From NCBI GenBank assembly GCA_027063225.1, contig JAMOSG010000025.1, positions 1 through 40,321 on the forward strand: DNA of 40,321 nt, written 5' to 3'. Position numbers and translations under genes: made by a program. Below are positions 35,815 through 40,321 of this stretch, one piece after another. The stretch is from Helicobacteraceae bacterium (lineage in GTDB: Bacteria; Campylobacterota; Campylobacteria; Campylobacterales; Sulfurimonadaceae). The first letter of the stretch is position 1; the number at the start of each line of letters is the position of its first letter. The notes under the pieces are model-generated. The model was not told the origin of the DNA. It did not search any database and saw only the letters and a program-made list of their open reading frames with translations.

Positions 35815-35850
35815 AAAATTGTATTCCTTCTTTTCGTTGCTATATTATAT

Positions 35851-35856
35851 TATAAT
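35851..35856 (+). promoter_or_regulatory. -10 box six bases before a start codon
   Basis: TATAAT, then TTCATT, then the ATG at 35863. The spacing is the same as upstream of rqcH, and no SD precedes the ATG. Leaderless translation is likely. Confidence 0.55.
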
Positions 35857-35862
35857 TTCATT

Positions 35863-36276
35863 ATGAATGAAATGTATATTATGACTTTAGGTATCCACTT
35901 TTTGGGTGCTGTGTTTGTTTTTGGAACTATTGTGTTGAATCTTTTAATGTTAAATATTGCAAAAGATTTAAAATCTTATAAGCGTTTAATGAGTATTTTT
36001 TTAATGCCACTAAGCGCTACAATGATCGCTCTTGCCATTTTTACAGGGGTGGTTATGATGGCAGCAAAACATTTAGATTTTACAATTGAAAATATTGTAA
36101 TGATTATTATCTCTTTAGCGTTAATTGTCTTAGAGGCGAAAAGGGGAAAATATTTAAAATATATGCCATTAAAACAAGAGAATGGTTTAAATATCTATAG
36201 AGCTTTTGGTTCTAAAATTTTATATATTGAACTCGCTTTAGTGGTAGCTATCTCAATTTGGATGTGGATTATATGA
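35863..36276 (+). CDS. Small four-helix membrane protein
   Basis: 137 residues from the ATG at 35863. Longer versions starting at 35764 would run through the promoter and the start of moeA, so they are rejected; starts at 35872 or 35881 also remain possible. Four hydrophobic helices are visible: TLGIHFLGAVFVFGTIVLNL, FLMPLSATMIALAIFTGVVM, NIVMIIISLALIVLEA and YIELALVVAISIWMWII. I do not recognise the family. It overlaps rsmE by ATGA. Confidence 0.65.
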   Translation: MNEMYIMTLGIHFLGAVFVFGTIVLNLLMLNIAKDLKSYKRLMSIFLMPLSATMIALAIFTGVVMMAAKHLDFTIENIVMIIISLALIVLEAKRGKYLKYMPLKQENGLNIYRAFGSKILYIELALVVAISIWMWII

Positions 36277-36944
36277 GATTTTTATTTGATGAGAACGCTT
36301 CAGAGCCCTTTGTAACAATAAAAGGGGAGAATTTTAAGTATCTCATTAAAGTGCTTCGCCACAATGTTGGTGATACAATCTATTTGCGTTCTCATAAAAA
36401 CAAAGAGCTTCTTTGCAGCTACACTATTAGCTCTATTGAGCCTAGAAGTGTATCGTTAGAGCTACAAGAAACAAAGCTTTATAAAGTGGAAGCGAAAAAA
36501 GATTTTACACTTGGTTGGTGTGTGATTGACCCAAAATCGATTGAGAAAGTTTTACCCTCTTTAAATGAGATTGGTGTGAAAAAAATCTGTTTTATCTACT
36601 GTGATAGAAGTCAAAAAAACTTTAAACTCGATTTTAAACGTTTTGAGAGAATTTTGTACGCTTCTATGCAACAATGTGGAAGAACACACCTTATGGAGTT
36701 TGAAACTTATAAAACTTTAGAGCTTTTTTTAGCAGATTTTCCAGATACAAAAGTGTTAGATTTTTGTGATATTGTTTTAGAAGATACAACACAAATAGAT
36801 ACAGCACTTATAGGGTGTGAGGGTGGATTTTCTTTAGTAGAAAAAGAGAGTTTTAATGCAAAAAATGTTTTTAGATTTGATACACCAATGATTTTACGCT
36901 CTGAGAGTGCTGCCGTTTCTATAGCTTCTAAAGTGTTGTTTTAA
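36273..36944 (+). CDS. rsmE: 16S rRNA (uracil1498-N3)-methyltransferase
   Basis: 223 residues from the ATG at 36273, which overlaps the upstream stop and gives the family start MRFLFDE. N-terminal PUA-like segment: FKYLIKVLRHNVGDTIYLR. The SPOUT knot has GCEGGFSLVEKE and LRSESAAVSIASKVLF, the SAM-binding loops. RsmE methylates U1498 in the small-subunit decoding region. It starts a translation-related cluster with rpmE and rsmI. Confidence 0.93.
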   Translation: MRFLFDENASEPFVTIKGENFKYLIKVLRHNVGDTIYLRSHKNKELLCSYTISSIEPRSVSLELQETKLYKVEAKKDFTLGWCVIDPKSIEKVLPSLNEIGVKKICFIYCDRSQKNFKLDFKRFERILYASMQQCGRTHLMEFETYKTLELFLADFPDTKVLDFCDIVLEDTTQIDTALIGCEGGFSLVEKESFNAKNVFRFDTPMILRSESAAVSIASKVLF

Positions 36945-36955
36945 GAAAAATAGGG

Positions 36956-37031
36956 TATAATTCGCCCCATAAAAATCCGCCCCCATACGGATTTAAAAAA
37001 TATATAGCTCTGCGTACTTTTGACGCGTAGC
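36956..37031 (+). promoter_or_regulatory. Promoter and two-hairpin leader of rpmE
   Basis: TATAAT at 36956-36961 starts a leader of about 75 bases. Hairpin 1: AAATCCG (36973-36979) with CGGATTT (36988-36994), loop CCCCCATA. Hairpin 2: GCTCTGCGT (37007-37015) with ACGCGTAGC (37023-37031), nine pairs with one mismatch and one wobble, loop of 7. Hairpin 2 ends just before the AAAAGG SD. The layout suits autogenous control of the ribosomal protein. Confidence 0.6.
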
Positions 37032-37044
37032 AAAAGGTAATGAT

Positions 37045-37245
37045 ATGAAAAAAGGTATTCACCCAGTTTTAGTAGATTGTACAGTAACTTGTGCTTGTGG
37101 TAACAGCTTCCAAACAAAAGCGGAAACAGAAACTATGAGAGTTGATATTTGTAATGAATGTCACCCATTCTTCACAGGTAGTGAAAAAATGGTAGATACT
37201 GCTGGACGTATCGAGAAATTTAACGCTCGTTATAAAAGAAAATAA
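37045..37245 (+). CDS. rpmE: 50S ribosomal protein L31, zinc-binding form
   Basis: 66 residues: [20 protein letters not shown], then [20 protein letters not shown] and ending FNARYKRK. The CxCG and CNEC cysteines form the zinc site of the C+ type L31, as opposed to the zinc-independent RpmE2. It has a structured leader and an AAAAGG SD 7 bases before the ATG. rsmI follows 7 bases after its stop, an arrangement I recall from other Campylobacterota. Confidence 0.97.
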   Translation: MKKGIHPVLVDCTVTCACGNSFQTKAETETMRVDICNECHPFFTGSEKMVDTAGRIEKFNARYKRK

Positions 37246-37252
37246 TTCTACA

Positions 37253-38062
37253 ATGCTTAGCCTAGTTCCAACACCTATTGGAAATATAGGCGATGTTTCA
37301 CTTAGAAGTTTAGAGCTTTTAAGTGAAGCTAAAATTTTTTTATGTGAAGACACTCGTTTTACTAAAAAACTTCTTAACCTCTTAAGTGAGCGTTACAATT
37401 TAAAACTTCAAGAAAATCCAATTTTTATTCCACTGCATTCCCATAATGAACAAGAGTTTGTTGAGAAACTAGAGCCATCTTTTTTTGAGCAAAATGTTGT
37501 TTATATGAGTGATGCTGGAATGCCAGGTATTAGTGATCCTGGGCAGTTACTTGTCAATTATTGTATTGAAAACTCTCTTGAGTATGATATTTTACCAGGT
37601 GCAAATGCACTTTTAACTGCTTTTGTAGCAAGTGGCTTTGTGCAGACTCAGATGCTCTTTTTTGGCTTTTTAGACCATAAGGGTAGCTCAAGAGCTCAAG
37701 GGCTACAAAAAGCGCTTTATAGTGGTTATACAACTGTTTTATATGAATCACCTCATAGGTTAGAGAAGTTACTTCTTGAAATAGACAAAGAGGATAGTTC
37801 ACGTCAAATTTTTTTAGCAAAAGAGCTAACTAAAAAATATCAAAAATTTTTACGTGGAACTGCAAAAGAGATTTTAAAAGAGTTAAATAAAAACTATAAA
37901 GGGGAGTGGGTTGTAGTTCTCTCTAGTGGAGTACAAAAAAATGAGAGTGCAATCTCTGAAGCAGATATTTTAGAGTTAGATATCCCTAAAAAGCAAAAAG
38001 CAAAGCTTCTTGCTAAAATAACAGGAGAGAATCCTAAAGCAATTTATCAAAAATTGCTTTAA
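37253..38062 (+). CDS. rsmI: 16S rRNA (cytidine1402-2'-O)-methyltransferase
   Basis: 269 residues of the tetrapyrrole-methylase fold: VPTPIGNIGDVSLRSLELL, FLCEDTRFTKKLL, YMSDAGMPGISDPGQLLV and LPGANALLTAFVASGF. It 2'-O-methylates C1402 in the P-site of 16S rRNA. A C-terminal extension of about 40 residues (LDIPKKQKAKLLAKITGE) resembles the helical HTH-like tail of RsmI proteins. Likely cotranscribed with rpmE. Confidence 0.95.
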   Translation: MLSLVPTPIGNIGDVSLRSLELLSEAKIFLCEDTRFTKKLLNLLSERYNLKLQENPIFIPLHSHNEQEFVEKLEPSFFEQNVVYMSDAGMPGISDPGQLLVNYCIENSLEYDILPGANALLTAFVASGFVQTQMLFFGFLDHKGSSRAQGLQKALYSGYTTVLYESPHRLEKLLLEIDKEDSSRQIFLAKELTKKYQKFLRGTAKEILKELNKNYKGEWVVVLSSGVQKNESAISEADILELDIPKKQKAKLLAKITGENPKAIYQKLL

Positions 38063-38091
38063 GGGAGTCTAGCTAAATAGTATACGAAACT

Positions 38092-39393
38092 TTAAAAGTC
38101 GTATATTATATCAAAACTAAGACTGCTTTGTTTATGTTTTGTTGTACTATCTTGATTTAAGAAGTTTTTATATGTAATTGTTTCTTCTGGTGCATAGACA
38201 TAAGCAAGTGCAATTTTTGTTTGCTCTGCTACTTTTACACTACCACCAATTGTATAGTGTGTTTCAACAGTTCCAGGAAAACCTAGAGTATTAAATGTGT
38301 TTACAAGACCTGCATTTAAACCTGCATCATTTACTCCAGTGTATGTTTGTTCACTAATTGGACTTTTTGCATAGTTATATCCTAGACGAAATGACCATTT
38401 ATTTGTTGCATATTGATAACCTAAAGCAAAAACATCTTGATCTTCCCAATTGAAATCTTGGTATCCTTTTGCATCAGACCATTTAATTTGTTTATAATCA
38501 ACTGCAAGTGTATGTCCAGCTTTTGTATAGCTCACACCAACACCCATTTCAGCAGGAGTTGAGAGTTTACCATTTGTATAATTTACTCCCATTGCACCAA
38601 TAGCTGTTTTTAAAACATCTTTGTAGTACATATCAATTTGTGATTTATACATCGCACCAAGAGTAAAACCAGCAACTTCGTAAGCAGCACCTAAGTTAAA
38701 ACCAAACTTTAGATCTTGAGCCATACCCGTTCCAACAGTTTTATCATCTGGTGTTTGAGGTGGTAATGCTCCAGTTTGTTCCATATACATAGCTTGTTGT
38801 AGAGCAGAAGACATATTATAATTAATATCTAAAGCACCATATTGTAAAACAGGTGTTATACCAAGGCTTAAACCGTTGTTTTTATATGCAATAGGTAAAG
38901 CAAATTGCATAAGTTGAAGATTTGTTACCATCTCCATTTGACCTGTATTTTTATCTCCTCTATAATCAACACCAAGTCCAGCAGTTCCCCAAATACCAAT
39001 ACCCATATAGATATTTTCTTTTACTTTACCAGCTACTGAAACTTCAGGGATTACATTTAAGTCTGCATCGCTTGTTGCACTACCAGATTCATCACCTAAA
39101 TTTGGTGCTGCAACTGTTCCACCTTGTGAAAAATCCAAATTGATACTATCTGTGTTTTTAACAGATGGTATAAAAAACATACCACCAAATGAAACTTCAG
39201 TATCTTCAACAGATGTGATTAATGCAGCATTTGCTAAACCTGACTCAGCCCCATGAGTTACACCAATACCAGTACCACCCATCGCACGAGCTTGTGAACC
39301 TGTTGCTATAAGGTTAGATCCATTTGTTGCAAATGCAGATGTTGCACCTAAAGTCAGAGCAGCTACAAGAGTTAATTTAATTTTGTTTTTCAT
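38092..39393 (-). CDS. OmpP1/FadL-family outer-membrane transporter
   Basis: 433 residues. The signal peptide (KLTLVAALTLGATSAFAT) is followed by NGSNLIATGSQARAMGGTGI and ESGLANAALITS, the FadL hatch-domain pattern. A 14-strand-type barrel follows (AVDYKQIKWSDAKGYQDF, KWSFRLGYNYAKSPISE) and the protein ends LSFDIIYDF with a terminal Phe. FadL proteins pass hydrophobic compounds such as fatty acids or aromatics across the outer membrane. Single gene, reverse strand, convergent with rsmI. Confidence 0.9.
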   Translation of the reverse strand: MKNKIKLTLVAALTLGATSAFATNGSNLIATGSQARAMGGTGIGVTHGAESGLANAALITSVEDTEVSFGGMFFIPSVKNTDSINLDFSQGGTVAAPNLGDESGSATSDADLNVIPEVSVAGKVKENIYMGIGIWGTAGLGVDYRGDKNTGQMEMVTNLQLMQFALPIAYKNNGLSLGITPVLQYGALDINYNMSSALQQAMYMEQTGALPPQTPDDKTVGTGMAQDLKFGFNLGAAYEVAGFTLGAMYKSQIDMYYKDVLKTAIGAMGVNYTNGKLSTPAEMGVGVSYTKAGHTLAVDYKQIKWSDAKGYQDFNWEDQDVFALGYQYATNKWSFRLGYNYAKSPISEQTYTGVNDAGLNAGLVNTFNTLGFPGTVETHYTIGGSVKVAEQTKIALAYVYAPEETITYKNFLNQDSTTKHKQSSLSFDIIYDF

Positions 39394-39411
39394 AATTTTA
39401 GTCCTTTAAAT

Positions 39412-39440
39412 ATATAAGTTCTTATAATATAAACTTATAT
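39412..39440. promoter_or_regulatory. Inverted repeat upstream of the FadL-type gene
   Basis: ATATAAGTT (39412-39420) and AACTTATAT (39432-39440), 9-bp perfect arms with an 11-base spacer. It lies about 20-47 bases upstream of the reverse-strand start at 39393, overlapping TATATT/TATTAT candidates for the -10. It could be an operator or a leader hairpin. Confidence 0.45.
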
Positions 39441-39542
39441 TTCTTGTAGCTAGATTGTATTGGAATAATTTTTAATATAATCTTAAAATTAAAGAATTTT
39501 AGTAAAATAAGTGAATCTATGTGAAAAAAGAATAATAATATT

Positions 39543-39561
39543 AGGGTCAAGACTAGTTTAG
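39543..39561 (+). repeat. Left terminal inverted repeat of the IS
   Basis: AGGGTCAAGACTAGTTTAG, perfectly complementary to the right end. A subterminal AGTTTA/TAAACT pair lies just inside this end. Confidence 0.92.
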
Positions 39562-39587
39562 CATAGAGAATATGTTAAACTAATCCC

Positions 39588-40208
39588 ATGAATACGGTAA
39601 AAAACAAGTATATAAAACATGCACACATTTCAGAGAGAAAATTTAAAGAGATTTTGAAGTGTTTTTGTATAGATTTAACAGCTACACAGACTTCAAATTT
39701 AATAGGTATAAATAGAAATACCATTAATAAATATTATTCTAAATTTAGAGTAAGAATTGTTGATTTATGCAATATTGATTCACCTTTTGCAGGAGAGATA
39801 GAGGTAGATGAGAGTTACTTTGGAGTAAAAAGAGTAAAAGGTAAAAGAGGTAGAGGAGCAAGAGGAAAAACTATAGTATTTGGACTTTTAAAAAGAGATG
39901 GTAAGGTTTATACTGAAATAGTTCTAGATACACAAAAAGCTACTTTACAGGCTATTATAAGAGGTAAAGTATCTATTGAGAGTATTATTTATTATGATGG
40001 ATGGAGAGGTTATAATGGATTAGTAGATGTAGTCTACGATAAGCATTTTAGAGTTAATCATGGAGAAAATGAGTTTGCAAATGGACACAATCATATAAAT
40101 GGTATTGAATCTTTTTGGAGTTATGCTAAAATTAGGTTAGTAAAATTTAGAGGTCTATCAAAACAAGAGAATCGTTTTTGCAAAGCAAAATGTTTCTATA
40201 AAAGATAG
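39588..40208 (+). CDS. IS1595-family transposase, frameshifted near its C-terminus
   Basis: 206 residues with a helix-turn-helix-like start (TATQTSNLIGINRNTINKYY). The catalytic residues are D74 in GEIEVDESYFG, D137 in IIYYDGWRGYNG and E174 in NGIESFWSYAK. After KFRGLSK the frame runs into unrelated residues and stops at 40208. The expected ending continues in the next frame (FNLHLKECEFRFNNRSED). Removing 40164-40203 joins both parts. The truncated product keeps all three acidic residues but lacks about 34 C-terminal residues. Confidence 0.85.
   Translation: MNTVKNKYIKHAHISERKFKEILKCFCIDLTATQTSNLIGINRNTINKYYSKFRVRIVDLCNIDSPFAGEIEVDESYFGVKRVKGKRGRGARGKTIVFGLLKRDGKVYTEIVLDTQKATLQAIIRGKVSIESIIYYDGWRGYNGLVDVVYDKHFRVNHGENEFANGHNHINGIESFWSYAKIRLVKFRGLSKQENRFCKAKCFYKR
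40164..40203. repeat. 40-bp insertion inside the transposase gene
   Basis: The insert is flanked by AAAA on both sides (TCAAAA before; it ends in ATAAAA) and contains the palindrome TTTTGC-AAA-GCAAAA at 40176-40190. Without it the reading frame would give LSKDSFNLHLKECEF, the family consensus type. Forty bases is not a multiple of three, hence the frameshift. Confidence 0.7.
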
Positions 40209-40311
40209 TTTTAATCTACATCTAAAAGAATGTGAATTTAGATTTAATAATAGGAGTGAAGACATATATAAAATTCTATTGAAAAACTTTAGAATTTTCC
40301 CTCTAAACTAG
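40204..40311 (+). pseudogene. Displaced C-terminal remnant of the transposase
   Basis: In the frame shifted by one, this stretch reads DSFNLHLKECEFRFNNRSED, then IYKILLKNFRIFPLN to a TAG at 40309-40311, inside the right inverted repeat. It is the expected tail of an IS1595 transposase. Confidence 0.75.
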
Positions 40312-40321
40312 TCTTGACCCT
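40303..40321 (-). repeat. Right terminal inverted repeat of the IS
   Basis: CTAAACTAGTCTTGACCCT, the exact complement of 39543-39561; its final base is the last base of the window. Confidence 0.92.

Larger units (their letters stand above)
39543..40321 (+). mobile_element. IS1595-family insertion sequence, complete from IR to IR
   Basis: 779 bases bounded by perfect 19-bp terminal inverted repeats: AGGGTCAAGACTAGTTTAG at 39543-39561 and its complement at 40303-40321. It encodes one ISXO2-like DDE transposase. The family makes 8-bp target duplications; the left flank is ATAATATT (39535-39542), but the right flank is outside the window. The transposase frame is broken by a 40-base insertion, so this copy may be unable to move itself. 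Confidence 0.9.

Noticed and set aside
35764..35862. N-terminal extension of the small membrane protein to 170 residues
   Set aside because: The extension crosses the probable promoter and the opposite-strand start of moeA, and its sequence is not like a signal for this protein.
38081..38105. Bidirectional terminator between rsmI and the FadL-type gene
   Set aside because: The 7-bp TATACGA/TCGTATA stem is AT-rich, overlaps the last FadL codons and lacks T-runs on either side.

Overview
The window looks like chromosome from an AT-rich, respiring member of the Campylobacterota (epsilonproteobacteria), most like Sulfurimonas or a relative. That placement is inference from content: a short Dxr next to CdsA, a bc1 complex whose third subunit has two haem-c motifs, CcoG, an rpmE-rsmI pair, FadL and porin barrels, and TATAAT -10 boxes with weak -35 elements. 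No tRNA, rRNA or CRISPR array was found. The only intact mobile element is an IS1595-family insertion sequence whose right inverted repeat ends on the last base.

Layout. 1-2342: 3' end of trpS, a YbgC-type thioesterase, a phytase-like esterase and a stand-alone MnmC2 tRNA methyltransferase (reverse). 2413-6988: a tight run of Ig-like lipoprotein, TPR/beta-barrel protein, FecR-domain protein and guanine deaminase. 7162-12309: a three-gene SMC-type operon in the order kleisin, KITE, SMC ATPase, resembling JetABC/MksFEB but without the JetD/MksG nuclease. 12313-15343 (reverse): a small J-domain protein, TonB, and a TonB-dependent receptor carrying the CxxxM and HxM residues of the OprC/NosA copper receptors. 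15426-18794: two paralogous lipoproteins with six shared cysteines, then a TraF_2-type barrel. 18900-20986: a serine-recombinase-like regulator without the nucleophilic serine, behind a promoter set in nested inverted repeats, then the copper reductase CcoG. 21043-24629: RqcH, a small charged protein, and a chemoreceptor with a CxxCH periplasmic sensor. 24687-27383: cdsA, dxr and a glycosyltransferase-like gene. 27447-30168: petABC, closed by a strong terminator. 30265-32160: an RDD protein and a major porin with a long leader hairpin. 32296-35814: moaA, queE, queD, and moeA (reverse). 35863-38062: a small membrane protein, rsmE, rpmE, rsmI. 38092-39393: FadL-type barrel (reverse). 39543-40321: IS1595-family element.

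How the parts connect. The putative copper receptor with its TonB, and CcoG some 4 kb away, both bear on copper supply to cbb3 oxidase; the bc1 complex belongs to the same electron-transport chain. MoaA and MoeA serve molybdenum cofactor; QueE and QueD serve queuosine. The best candidates for something undescribed are the nuclease-less JetABC-like operon and the dead-recombinase regulator with its nested-repeat promoter. Next come the two surface modules (lipoprotein/TPR-barrel/FecR and twin lipoprotein/barrel). No stretch above 300 bases lacks a gene.
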